Below, one piece after another: positions 35,201-47,000 of a stretch of DNA of 64,000 nucleotides. The notes beneath the pieces were generated by a model. The model saw only the letters and a program-made list of their open reading frames with translations. It made no database searches and was not told where the DNA came from. This DNA is from Medicago truncatula (lineage: Eukaryota > Streptophyta > Magnoliopsida > Fabales > Fabaceae), in contig NC_053044.1 of NCBI RefSeq assembly GCF_003473485.1, positions 50,198,091 through 50,262,090 of the forward strand. Reading direction: 5' to 3'. The position numbers and the translations under genes are program-made. The first letter of the stretch is position 1. Each line of letters opens with the position of its first letter.

Positions 35201-35789
35201 TCTTTAATTTTATGGATAAAAACACATTTTTGGACTGGCAGTTTTCATGCGAAAATAACAATTTGAAACCCTATGTATGAGATTATAGTTCGTAGTGTAA
35301 ACTTTTGTGATCTTTCTTTCATGGAAAATGTTAGGAGAAAAGGGAGAAACATGTTTTCTTGAATAAACAGGGAAATATTTATGTTTGTGGATTTGAGTAA
35401 TCACATGATCCTTATGTTCTAATTTCAATTCTGTTAGTCTGCTTGATACCCGGTTTGTGAGAGTTTTCAAATGATAAGAAAAGTTGCATGCTAGAGTTTG
35501 TTGTTTTATACTTTATCATTCATTTGAAGGTTAATTTCTTATTTATTTGTTCACTTATGATAATTAAACAGGTTGGTAGCTTCGAAGATGTACTGAAAAA
35601 AATGGAGGTAGTAATAGTAAAGTTTGCTTATTGGTATAGTTAATAAGATAGCATGCAATTTGGATTTTGATAATTCTCTCTTTATGTTCCACATTGCAGA
35701 TGAGTGAAAAGAATTCCGGATGGGATGATTTGATTTTTATTCCCCCTGGAAAAAGCCGTTCTCAACATATACAAGAAATTAAGGTTTAA
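32246..35789 (+). CDS. TIC22: TIC22-like chloroplast import protein
   Basis: Intermembrane-space component that helps preproteins pass from the outer (TOC) to the inner (TIC) envelope translocon. Eight exons, all in phase 0: 32246-32560, 32643-32705, 33498-33572, 33834-33881, 34240-34299, 34985-35056, 35572-35607, 35700-35789, giving 252 residues, close to the 268 of Arabidopsis TIC22-IV. The N-terminal 60 residues are rich in Ser, Arg and Phe with few acids, as expected of a targeting region. The Tic22 core follows: AGTSVYTVSSSNNEFVLMSD, AKSIGLLCFRQEDAEAFLAQ, VVPITLEQVYLLKVEGIAFR, FLPDPLQIRNAL, GFDGVPVFQSELLVVKKKNK and RYCPVYFSKEDIEQEL. Every junction uses GT-AG. Introns 2 and 5 contain MITEs. 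It converges with laccase 1, and its last exons and 3' flank are duplicated at 43020-43400. Confidence 0.92.
32819..33137. mobile_element. MITE in TIC22 intron 2
   Basis: Begins AAGGGCTTATTTGAGCTTAT and ends ATCCAAAAGGGCCTAA. The interior holds several CATAAG / CTTATG inverted blocks and ATAAGCGCTTATCATGATAA. Same family as the element in PAH intron 1. Edges are approximate. Confidence 0.55.
34318..34913. mobile_element. Foldback element in TIC22 intron 5
   Basis: The left arm TTTAATTGCAATTCTGGTCC CTCTCTTATGG pairs with the right arm AAGAGAGGGACCATAAGTGC AATTAA. About 50 bases pair at each end around a core of roughly 500 bp. A minus-strand SINE-like segment (A/T tail at about 34590, B-box-like GACCCGAATTCACACC, to about 34689) is nested inside. 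Confidence 0.65.
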
Positions 35790-36559
35790 TTCCGCGGGAG
35801 CAAACTTAAGCTAACCATAGTAATAGTTTTATGTGGTTTTCTTGAGCAAATTGGATGTTATTGTTGACACATTCTTGTCAGCTGGTGAGATGTCAGGACC
35901 ACTCCCTTGCAATAGTTTCTCTTCTTTTCTTCTCAATTCAAGTGAAATTTCTTCTCATGCAGATACTGCTTTAAGGATTTACAATGGATATATGGGAGAG
36001 GGCATAACGGGCAATGTTTATTTCAGTTAAGTCCCATGGAACTGTGATTGTTGAGTATGTTAAATACTACACATATGAGATTGTTCTTACTAATTCATGT
36101 ACAGTTTTTTCATTTTGGCAACACTTGTTATCTAATTGCTTAAATTCTACTTTTGCACGAGTTAAGGGAGGTCTATGGATATGGATTTGGAAAGAATAAG
36201 TTTAATTACTTTGCAGGCGTTTGAACTATTTGGAGGTTTTTAAATGTCAATGAATTAAACAAACTATAATTGAACTTCTGAACCTTATCAGTTAAAAAGT
36301 CAAGAGAGCTAATTACAAACAATCGACGAGTTTAGATATCTAATTACAAGTAATTGACAAGTTTAGAGATCTAACGGATTTGAAAGTTCACGAGTTATGA
36401 AACTTAATAAGTAATATTCTTGTCTCAAATTTAAAAACACCAGCCTTCATGATTTATAGGGCAATACAAATGTATGTATTTTTTTTTGTTGATAAAACAG
36501 ATGTATGTAAATTATAAACTTCATTATAGTTCATGAATAAGAAAAGTCTAAAAGATTAA
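35790..36559. other. TIC22 3' UTR and convergent interval
   Basis: The first 220 bases are conserved in the TIC22 pseudogene (for example TTTTATGTGGTTTTCTTGAG and ATACTGCTTTAAGGATTTAC), so they are probably transcribed 3' UTR. After about 36200 nothing is recognised. Laccase 1 ends at 36560 from the opposite strand. Confidence 0.55.
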
Positions 36560-39500
36560 TCAACATGGGGGCATGTCCGGTGGCGGAGGCGGTAATGTTG
36601 CATTCAAGGATTTGCCATTCTTCACAATAAACACCGTCTCCATGCCCCAAGAGAGGTGGCGTTCTAGATGACAGTGCAGGAACCATACTCCTGTAATTGA
36701 ATCCACAGTTCATGCAACAATGAGTTTTGAATTCAGAAAAATGGAATAAGTAACTAAAAATAAATTATAGCATAAATGCAATACCACATACAAAGGTTAG
36801 TAAAAAAAATGATTAGTTCTAAATGTTTCTTGGTTATTTTGCATGGATGTTGGTCTATGTCCCTCAATTTTCTATAAACTAATGTATGGTGACTTAGGAG
36901 GATATCACCTTGCCTTTAAACAAGATGCTTACTAGAGGACACATACCTGGGTTTGTAGCCACGAACCTAATAGCAGCCCATCCATTTACGGGCACAAGAA
37001 CTGTATTCAAAAGTGGAGGATCAATTAGGTTGTAATTCTTGGTGTCTTTACTTTTATTGAAATTACCAAACCCATATCCAACAACATAGAAACTAAATCC
37101 ATGGAGATGCATAGGGTGGTCTAACGGTGCTACCAAATTTGTCCCTTGGAAAACAACCTCCACTGCTGAGCCATATTTTAGAACTTTAACTTTAGTTCCT
37201 CTCCTTGGTGTATTCAAGGTCATAGGCAAAGAATTTCCATTGAAGTTAAATATAAATGGTGGAAACCTGGGAAATCCCTTTCTGAATACCCCATTGATAT
37301 GATAGTAATAAGCTTCTAGTATGTCAAATTTATTAGGGGTTTGAAAACTTATGTTGTTCATGCTAGCAGATAAAATGGTTCCATTTGGGCCTTCACAGGA
37401 TCGGCCATTGGGACATGGAAATGTGTTGATAGAAACTGTGGTTATTATACGAGTCTTGATTTTTTTTGGTACATCATTGGAGTATTTATGTAAGCCGCTA
37501 ATGCTTCTGATGAAGTTAAAAGCTGCTTGTGTGTCATTATAGTTGGGAAGAAAAGGTAATGAAGAAGTTGAAATTGGAGTATAACTCTCTCTGTATTGCA
37601 CTATAGCAGTGGTTGTGGTGTTATCAAACTCTACTCTTGCGTTATCAGTTGAATATGCTCTTGCAGCCATATAGTAGTGACTAGGTTCTTGGTTGGCATG
37701 TAACAATACATCCATTGTTTGTCCTGGTGATATGCAAATGTAATCTCTCGTCATTGGTTTTGTGTACATAGCATCAGCACCAACAACAGTGAGTTTATGT
37801 TTAGAAATTGAGAAAAAGAGAATGAGATTCATTGCAGCATTAACAACACGTAGAAGATATGTCCTTCCCTGTTCTACTCTTAGCTTGAATGTTTCTGAAA
37901 AAGAAAAGAAAATCCAACTTTAGAGCCAAACTTCCAATTTACAAGAAAAATTGAAACAAAGGGATATATGTCTTTAAGGCTTAATGTATTAATGGCTATT
38001 TTTTTTTGGAGTTTTAATGAATATGTATGGGTACAATGTCAAAAGAATTACACTAACGTCCAACTATATTTTAGGCTTAATTGTTGTTTTGGTCTCCATA
38101 TTTTAACAATTTTTTTATTTTAGTCTCTATTTTTAAAATCAGCAATTTTTATCCCCATGTTTTAACAAATCAGGGTTTTCGCCTCCTTATTTCTAATTCA
38201 GCAATTATAGTACCTTAATTTTGTCGATTTTGAAAAACAAACTCACCATTTTTTCATTGACACCATTTTTTCCCCATACCACTCATATACCATCCCATGT
38301 GATATTTTTTTTATTCTTTATTTCTCCTCCCTTTTATCATTCCCTTTCTCTCTCTTCCCCCAGAACAGGTCACATGTGGGTGTAGAATTGAGGGTTTGCA
38401 ACATAAGGTAGTCACTTTTTTCGGTACGTTGATGTGTCATATTTCAATATGACATGTAAATAAGTATTTCTTATTTCATATTCGAGTATTTTTTATTTGT
38501 AAAAATATTTATATATTTAAGAAAATAGGATGAGTAGATTTCTACCATTTAAATTAAAATAATCAAGATGAACTGAAAATTATTTCTACCATTTAATTTA
38601 AACATAAAATGTTAAAGATTCAAAGTTAATAATGATCAAATGATTATTCAAAAAATTAAAATAATCTTACATTTCTATACTAGAATTTTGAAATATAGTG
38701 TTAGCATCGGATAAATTTAAAAATCTTGATGCATGTACCTGATTTAGAGCAAGGATACAGATCTCCAGGCTGACCATTAATAGTGATAGCATCAGATGAG
38801 TTTGGGGCTCCTCCACTTTCAAGAAATTCTGTAAATACCTTGTTGACATCATTCTTCCACCATTCACCTAGGTGTGAAAAAAAAATTATTAATATTTTTT
38901 CTTCTCTTTTCTCTATTATTAAATAGTATAGTAACAATATATAATCAACTATAACATCAAAAGATTTTCATACCAAATATGATGGGTATCTCTCCATAAG
39001 GCTTAGGAAAAGGGTAAGTACTATTTATTATAGGGTAGATATTGATAGCCCCATGCACAGTTGCTCTAGCCCAATCACTATGAGCATGCCACCATAAGGT
39101 CCCTTCCTCATCTGAAAAAACCACTTTCTGTCTGAATTTCCCTCCAGGTTGGATTGGACACTGAGTTATGTACTCAGGACCATCTGTCCATGGATTCCTT
39201 GGCTGCATCACTCCATGCCTGAGTTATTTAAGAATATAATTAGTTTTCCATACATTGTGATGTGTTTTGCATGTGTCATTAATAATTGAAATAACAATAC
39301 CAATGTATAGTTATGTTGTATTTTCCCTTGTTATACACATTAACATAGATTGTATCACCCTTGTGAACTCTTATAGTTGGCCCTGGAAATTTTCCATTCA
39401 CAGTCAGTATGCTTTTTGTGCTACACAGTCTTGTGTAACGAGCTTCTTGAACCTGCAACATTAATCAATCACATACTATATATAATCAGCTATATATAAA

Positions 39501-39815
39501 CTACGACACAGTTGTGTTGTATGTATATGTGAAAAATATTTGCATGCAAATTTATTTCAATTACTGCATATGCTGTTTAATTCATGCAACCATTTTAGTT
39601 TGGGAAAACATGCAAAAAAATATTCAAATTTTGGCTACTACTACATAACGTTGTACTAATAATCTATTAATTCTATACAATGTATTTTTAAGTTATTGTC
39701 ACGAAATGACGGAACTTACAACAAAATTATAATGACTCCGAGTTTGGGAACTAAGAGTAATGAAAGAATAAATCAACAAAGTTTGGAACAATTCTTTGTA
39801 AAACGACATTTTCAT
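36560..39815 (-). CDS. Laccase 1 (secreted multicopper oxidase)
   Basis: Secreted p-diphenol:oxygen oxidoreductase; it oxidises monolignols or flavonoids in the apoplast and reduces oxygen to water. Six exons on the minus strand: 39720-39815, 39301-39452, 38974-39218, 38739-38867, 36947-37894, 36560-36690; joined they give 566 residues, normal for plant laccases, with all phases consistent. An N-terminal signal peptide ([20 protein letters not shown], cleavage likely near residue 24) is encoded by exon 1. Copper ligands: HWHG at 82-85, WWHAH at 125-129, HPMHLHG at 467-473, and HCHLERH with H529, H531, H535. The residue five after the last His is Met540, where many lignin-type laccases have Leu. 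Several N-x-S/T sites are present. It is convergent with TIC22 and paralogous to 44021-48195. The ERHxxWGM end recalls the LAC14/LAC15 (TT10) branch, from memory. No defect seen. Confidence 0.92.
37895..38738 (-). other. Laccase 1 intron 4 with MITE remnant
   Basis: An 844-bp intron. At about 38070-38235 it contains GGCTTAATTGTTGTTTTGGT followed by AGTCTCTATTTTT-type repeats, one arm of a foldback MITE of the TTTTGGTCC group. No second arm is clear. The first 31 bases next to exon 5 are identical to those in laccase 2. Confidence 0.5.
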
Positions 39816-40597
39816 GAAAGAAACTATGTTGAGCTCGTTGTATAATGCTATTGTGAATAATTTTCTTGGGTTACTACCAAAGCATTTGTGTAGAAGGGGT
39901 TTTTATAGAAGTGGATTTTACGTGCTTCAACTACCAAATTTTGGTGAACCTCACCATCACACTTATGAAATAAGTATTGGAAAGAAAAATGAGGGTGATT
40001 CATCAAGAGTAATTCTGAGCTGATTATGTAGACAGCGTATAGATCCAATTGATGGTCTTACTTAGTAAGGTTTGAGTTTTGGCATATAACCTTATTTAGT
40101 AAGGTTATTAGGTGAACCAACTCACATAATATTTAATTAAGATTGTTTAATCAAGACAATATCTAAATTTGATTATTAAAAAAAATTGACTTTTCATTAT
40201 ATATGTCTATAAATTTTGTGTGAAATCATTGAATATCTATACGTAATGCAAAGAATAATGTATTAATTTGGAAGAAACTAAAATAGGTGTAAAAAACATC
40301 CCTAAACAGTTTTTAACTTGCTTTTATTATTGCTGAAATTAAACGCAAAACTTACAAATAAGTACCACTAATAAATTTGAATCGTCAAATCTGAACACTT
40401 TTCAATAGTCAACAACATGCACTATGGAGATAGTGGTGTTTAGGCATATTGGAGAAACCGGGTTACTTTACACCTACGAAATTGATACCTCTGATCTTTT
40501 TTGTTTTAATCAATATTACGTCTGAATTTTTAATACTTTTGAATTTGATCGGTCCTCATCAGCCAAAACCATTTAATGGAAAATATATGATATGTAT
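39816..40597. other. Laccase 1 promoter side
   Basis: About 230 bases upstream of the ATG (to about 40050) are conserved with laccase 2 at 48196-48530, including GAATAATTTTCTTGGG and GCGTATAGA blocks; this is the shared promoter region. I cannot pick out a TATA box with confidence. Beyond 40070 nothing is recognised. Confidence 0.5.
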
Positions 40598-40898
40598 TAC
40601 TCCCTTCGTCCTGGATTAACTGAGTCATTTACTCATTTCACATATATTAAGAAAAATGTATTAGTAAAGGAGAGAAAAAAATAGTTTTAAATGATCTTGT
40701 TAAGTGTATTGGTATATTCTCCACTATCATAAATGCAAAGTGAAATATATTGAATTGGGAGCGATGAAAGTAGTATTAACTAAAGTTATAAAGCGAAAAA
40801 AGTAATTAATATTATATTAAAAAGTGAAATAGCTCAGTTATTTTGAAACACTTTTTTTCTTCTTCAAATGACTCAATTATTATGGGACGGATGGAGTA
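40598..40898. mobile_element. Stowaway-type MITE
   Basis: Ends TACTCCCTTCGTCCTGGATT and (reversed) TACTCCATCCGTCCCATAAT, the CTCCCTCCGTCC terminal repeat of Stowaway MITEs (Tc1/mariner), with TA at both edges. About 300 bp, AT-rich core. Confidence 0.85.
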
Positions 40899-40904
40899 CA
40901 ACTT

Positions 40905-41027
40905 ACAAGTAGAAACATATAGTATGTAATTCAAATGAATGGAAATTGTAGAAATATAAACACTTCCTTCATTGAAATCAAAATCCAAATGAATGAATAA
41001 AAATACAATAATTGGGAATGAATAAAT
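40905..41027. repeat. Direct repeat, left copy
   Basis: About 120 bases (from CAAGTAGAAACATAT through GAATTGGAAATTGTAGAAATATAAACACTTCC-like sequence to AATAATTGGGAAT) recur in the same orientation at 41845-41962, on the other side of a TIR element and an AT microsatellite. Confidence 0.75.
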
Positions 41028-41395
41028 ACAATAATAAGTAAACATCGAATGTTGTCTCATAAGTCTTAACTCAACCTTAAAAAATGTTAAAATTATTAAG
41101 CTGAATATCATGATCGTGATTCGAAACCCGACGCCTCCACTTATACTAATTAATGATTGTTTTGCCATTTATCTTCTAAAAAAACATTGAATGCCGCTGA
41201 TAATGAAAGTGTGCCTTTCATAATCGTAGCTCACCCAAATCTAACAATAAAATTCCATATCAACGTCAAAAATAGAAATTCCCATACCAAGTCAAATACG
41301 TTTCTTCTTTTAAACAAAATACGTTTCTTAAAAAATAAAAATGTAAAATATAATATTTGGGATTTAATTTATACACATTAAATACATGGCCGTTT

Positions 41396-41445
41396 CTGAG
41401 ATTTTGGTGGCCTAGGGCGAACCTACAATTTGGATCTTAACTTAA

Positions 41446-41528
<83 letters not shown>

Positions 41529-41842
41529 ATCAAGAGAATTGTTCTTCTTCCATTTAGAATTGTCTATTCCCATCAAAAAGTCGAATGTGAGTTAATTCAC
41601 GTAAGTGTATTTTCAACGTTAGTTAGGCATTTTTCAACGTGAGTTAACTCAAGTAGCACATGTATGAGCAAAAACAAATGGGAGAAGAGCAATTATCAAA
41701 CATTAAACTTGATACAAAAAACAAATAAACTTTTTTTAGAGCGTAATAGACCCCTAAAAAAAATTAGGGGTCCAAATTTCGTACTTATTATTTTGGGGTC
41801 TAGGGCGGTCGCCCTCTTCGCCTTGTCTCAGATACGGCCCTG
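41396..41842. mobile_element. TIR element with GGGCCGTWTCTGAGA ends
   Basis: The left end TGGCCGTTTCTGAGATTTTG and the right end TCTCAGATACGGCCCTG are inverted. Inner inverted blocks CCTAGGGCGAAC and GTCTAGGGCGGTCGCCC also pair. It contains the AT microsatellite at 41447-41524. No transposase. Confidence 0.7.
41447..41524. repeat. (AT)n microsatellite
   Basis: AT run of about 78 bases inside the TIR element at 41396-41842. Open frames of alternating Tyr-Ile here are artefacts. Confidence 0.95.
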
Positions 41843-41844
41843 AC

Positions 41845-41962
41845 CAAGTAGAAATATATGGACTGTAATTCAAATGAGTGGAAATTGTAGAAATATAAAC
41901 ACTTCCTTCATATTGGAATCAAAATTCAAATGAATGAATAAATACAATAATTGGGAATAAAT
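41845..41962. repeat. Direct repeat, right copy
   Basis: Right-hand copy of the repeat at 40905-41027, with a few substitutions and small indels. Confidence 0.75.
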
Positions 41963-43019
41963 ATTAAATCTTTATTTTTATCTTTATTAAATGTTATACG
42001 GGCTCCAATCAACCCTAATCCCGCCCTTTTTTAAGGGTAATTTTTATATGAAAAAAAAGGTTTTGTAATTAAAAATACATCAATGGTCAAATTTTTTTTT
42101 AATATATGTAAAATGGTCAAATTTTTGGAATCTTGTACGAGGTTCAAATGTCACCGACAACATTTATCTAGGAGAAAGGAAAAACATCAACAAAAAAGAT
42201 GTGAAAGAGGATACTCGAGCATGAAAAATATTTGGGTGACATTGAGTTTTTGTAATATTGGTGAAATTGGTGTATTTTGATGAAAGGGAATGTTTTATGC
42301 ATGATTAAAATAAATTAATTTTGATGAGAGAATGATTAATTTATACATGCTCAAATAGACAACAAATGAAAAAAAAAATGCAGGAAAGCCACTCGCTCCA
42401 AGCATCCATCTTCTTATGCTCATATTTTCCACAAGTCCTAGAACATTGACTCTAATCTTTGGGATGAATTTTTTTACCAAAATCTATCTGAACACAAATG
42501 TATACAAATCGCCCTTACGTGTGAATGAATGTCAACTTCTACTTTCAACATTGTTCCTAAGCTTTCTGATATATAGCTTCATGGGAAGGTTAAAGTTTTT
42601 CACTCTTAAAACTTTATTGGGATATTTTATAAAATTTAAGTTTTGGATTATAAATATAAACGTATAATCAAAAGCGATTCAAAATGATAATTTTAAAAGA
42701 CTTAAATTTAAATTTTCAAAAAGTTGACGGACCAATTTAAAAATAAATAAATAAATTCTACAGTTTTTTATTTTTGAAAATTTATATGGGCAAATTTGTA
42801 ATTTATTGAAACTTTGTAGGGACCACTTTTAAATTTCAAAAAATATAGGGAATAAATTGTAAAGTTTTAATAAAAAATATGAGTCAATGTGTAAATTTTA
42901 AAACATATAAGAACCAATCTGCATAATTTGAAATAATCAAAATGATCAATTTGAGATTCAACTTACATAGAATTAGAAAGAAATTCCAAATTCTTAGTTG
43001 ATATTTTAAAAAAAAAAAA
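41963..43019. other. Gene-free stretch before TIC22 tail copy
   Basis: AT-rich. At 42600-42960 there are repeated AAATTTTAAA-type and AGGGACCA-type blocks reminiscent of foldback MITE arms, but no clear pairing. It ends at the tandem-duplication breakpoint near 43015-43020. Confidence 0.4.
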
Positions 43020-43400
43020 AATGTACTGGAAAAAAACATGGAGGTAGTAATAGTAAAGTTTGCGTATTGGTTATACTAATACTAGTCTATGAAATAATTT
43101 GGATCCTGATGATTCTCTCTTTTTCTCCAACGAGTTCATGATGGAACGATTTGATTTTTATACCCCCTGGAAAAAGCCACTTTCAACATATACAAGAAAT
43201 TAATGCTTAATTCTCTGGGAGCAAACTCAATCTAACCATAGTAATAGTTTTATGTGGTTTTCTTGAGCAAATTGGATGTTATTGTTGAGATGTCATGACC
43301 TCTCCCTTGCATTAGATTCTTTTCTTTTCTTCTCAATTCAATTGAAATTCCTTCTCATGCAGATACTGCTTTAAGGATTTACAATGGATGGATATAATTA
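43020..43400 (+). pseudogene. Truncated TIC22 3'-end copy
   Basis: Matches the end of TIC22 exon 7 (ACATGGAGGTAGTAATAGTA), then intron 7, a damaged exon 8 (start deleted; GATTTGATTTTTATACCCCC onward; stop region changed to AATGCTTAA) and about 200 bases of 3' UTR. It has no start and no upstream exons. It is the left end of the second laccase duplication unit. Confidence 0.88.
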
Positions 43401-44020
43401 AGGTATGTAATTCAGTTATGGGTCCAATTACAAAGTTTTCAGTTTAGGCACTATTTAAAACTCACTTAATAATTTTGAAATTTCATGAGTTAGTAAACTT
43501 AATTATTTTTTATTAAAATATAAAATCAAAATAAAGAGATAAAGTTGATGCTATCAATTAGACATTTGTTCATAATTCAAATTTACTTTCGTATATATGA
43601 GATGAATTTTTGGATTCTTAAGAAAGATTCTAGTGATAACCAAAACCTTGCTAGGAGTTGTAGCTTTTGAATACTACTTGAAGGAAAAGGTTCAAGTGTA
43701 CTTGAAAATCAGAGTTGTAAAGTGAGAAATAATTTTGATTGAAATTAGATAGGATACCGTTTAATTTCTTTCATTGATCATCAAGACTATTTGTAGCAAA
43801 GTTGGTTACAACAATTCTCCAATCATTACAACTACCAAGGGAATCCAATAACAACCTTGCCAACTCAGCATTCTAGAAGCACACACTCAACAATCTAGAA
43901 GTAAAATTAAATGACTGAAATTAAAAACTATTGAATTACATATATAAAATTGTAATTTATTTAGCTACTAATTAAGTGAAATGATGTCACAGCATACATA
44001 AGAAAAGTCTAAAAGATTAA
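43401..44020. other. Interval before laccase 2, possible LTR piece
   Basis: At about 43600-43920 a non-coding block (TTGTAGCAAAGTTGGTTACA, AACACACACTCAACA-like end) resembles part of a copia-type LTR. Identification is weak. The rest is AT-rich with nothing recognised. Confidence 0.3.
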
Positions 44021-47000
44021 TCAACATAGGGGCATGTCCGGTGGCGGAGGAGGTAATGTTTCATTCAAGGATTTGCCATTCTTCACAATAAACACTGTCT
44101 CCATGCCCCAAGTGAGGTGGCGTTCTAGATGACAGTGCAGGAACCATACTCCTGTAATTGAATGAACAGATTTATACATAAAAAAGTTATATAGTTTGTG
44201 CAACAATGAGTTTTGAACTAAGAAAAATGGAAAGAAAAAAAAAAAAGTTAAATATAAGGGGTATATATGCAATGCTATTTACAATAGAATATGATTTGTT
44301 ATGATTCTTTTTACAAGAAACTTAGGGTGACTTAAAGATCACGTTACCTTAAAGAAAAAACAAAGATGTTTACTGTGTATAAGTTCATCAGAGCACATAC
44401 CTGGGTTGGAGGCCAGAAACCTAACGGCAGCCCATCCACTTTTAGGCACCATAAGGGTATTCAAAAGTGGAGGATCAATGAGATTGTAATTCATGGGATG
44501 CTTACTTTTATTGAAATTACCAAACCCGTATCCGACGACATAGAAACTAAATCCATGGAGATGCATGGGATGGTCTAACCCTCCTCCTACCAAATTTGTC
44601 CCCTGGAAAACAAGTTCCACTGTTGAGCCATATTTTAGTACTTTCACTTTAGTTCCTCTTTTTGGTGTATTCAAGGTCAAAGGGAAACTATCTGCAGTGA
44701 AGTTAAATATTAAAGGTGGAAAACTTGGAAATCCCTTGCTGAATACCCCGTTGATATGATAGTAATAGGCTTCTAATATGTCAAATTTATTAGGGGTTTG
44801 AAAACTTATGTTGTTCATGCTAGATGATAAAATGGTTCCATTTGGGCCTTCACAGGTTTGGCGGCCATTCGGACATGGAAAGGTGTTGATAGAAACTGTG
44901 GTTATCACATGAGTGGTGATTTTTGTTGGGACTTCATGGGGGTATTTCTTAGGTAAGCCTCTAATGCTTCTGATGAAGTCAAAAGCTGCTTGTGTGTCAT
45001 TATAGTTTGGAAGATGAGGTAATGAAGGAGTTGAAAGTGGTGTATGACTCCAACTGTATTGTACTATACCAGTGGCTGTGGTATTATCAAACTCTAATCC
45101 TGCTGCACTTGAATATGCTCTTGCAGCCATATAGTAGTGACTAGGTTCTTGGTTGGCATGTAACAATACATCCATTGTTTGTCCTGGTGATATGCAAATG
45201 TAATCTCTCGTCATTGGTTTTGTGTACATAGCATCAGCACCAACAACAGTGAGTTTATGTTTAGAAATTGAGAAAAAGAGAATGAGATTCATTGCAGCAT
45301 TAACAACACGTAGAAGATATGTCCTTCCCTGTTCTACTCTTAGCTTGAATGTTTCTGAAAAAGAAAAGAAAATCCAACTTTAGAGGTTAGAGCTAAACAT
45401 CAAATCAATATTATACAAAAATATTGTTTGAAACATGAGATATATTTCTTCAGGAGTTAATTGTTAACGGTTATTTTTATATTTCTTTTGTCGGGTAATT
45501 ATGTTAACTGTTAGTTTTTTTTATGATTAATCTTCGGTGATGACCATCTTTTATAGGATCTTCTATCCCGATCACATTTTTCTCATTCACAAGGTTTAAA
45601 GTCGGAGACATTATTTAAGGAATTTGAGTGCAATTTTACTTGAAGCAATGTATTTATTATTGATAGTATTTTTGGAGTTTAATAAGATCTATATACCGAT
45701 AATGTACACAAATAATTGTTTAATAAATATTTTCTTAAGTATCTATATAGTAATATACTCTATCTGCCTCACTATCAGGTATTAGTACGTACATAAAATT
45801 GTTTAATAAATAAATAAAATGAAGCGTAAATACATGATCCGCTAAATTTCGTATATTTTTGTGCGTAGAGCAATGCTCCATAAATAATAGAGGAAGAGAG
45901 AGTAAAAACACTTTTCTTGTTTTTTTTTTCTTTCAATATTTATACACCTAACTAATGAGTTAATCATTCACCCACTTAAATAAACTACTCAGAGGGTCTC
46001 AGCGGGGGCGCAGGTGATATGATCCCCATTCACTACCACAAACTACCGTTGGAGGGACTTTCTCCTCCATAGAAACGGCCCTAAATAGGCAGTCCCCCAT
46101 CGGATCTTCACTTACGGGTATAAATTGACATCTCTAAATTGAACATGTCTATGATAGGAGGCAGGGCCGTCCGTCCCTGTGAAATAGGAGGCTCGGCTCT
46201 CTTTAAAATAGGCCCCTAGTAAAATAAAACGTAATTTTTTTATGTATCTAAATTCATTAAAAAAAAAAAACCAGAATCTGAAGAACTTCTAAACATGAAA
46301 GGAATTAAAAAAAATTAAGTGAAAGAGGTGAAATTTATCTAACGGTGTCGTTTGGATTTGTCACTCCTCTGTTGTGGAAAAGGGTCAAGTGAATGGTTTA
46401 TGCGAAGAAAAAAATGATTGTTGTGATTCTTGCAATGAAATAGTTTTCCAAATTGACTGATTAAGTGATTATACAAATTAGAGGTGGTTTGATAGGATCC
46501 GATTTATGTACAAAAAGGAGAACTAGAGTCTAGAAAAAAACTCAAACGTGTACTAAAGAAAGAAAATGTTATAACATATATATTTTTTATTTAAGTGGGG
46601 GGTGGGTATTAGATTTAATTTTTCGTTAGAGGTCCGTAGCATTTGGAGGCCCGACTTAGTTAAGCACCTTGCACACCCTCAAGGCGGGGCCTGATTGGAG
46701 GGACTATCTCTCCCATCGTCGTGGGCCCAAACATGTAGTCCCCATCACTTATGAGTACAAATTGACATCCCAAAATTGAACATGTTTATAAATTATTTAC
46801 AATGTCGATGAATAATAATTGTTTTTTTTTTATAAATATAAAAATATAAATATAAAATGATCAAGATTAAAAGTAATTAATGGTCACATAATCAATAAAA
46901 AAAAAAAAGTAAAATGATTTTATACTATTATGTTATAATTTGAAATTATATTGAGTTATATACTATCAAGTTGATCATAATTTAGTTATTTATCCAAAGG

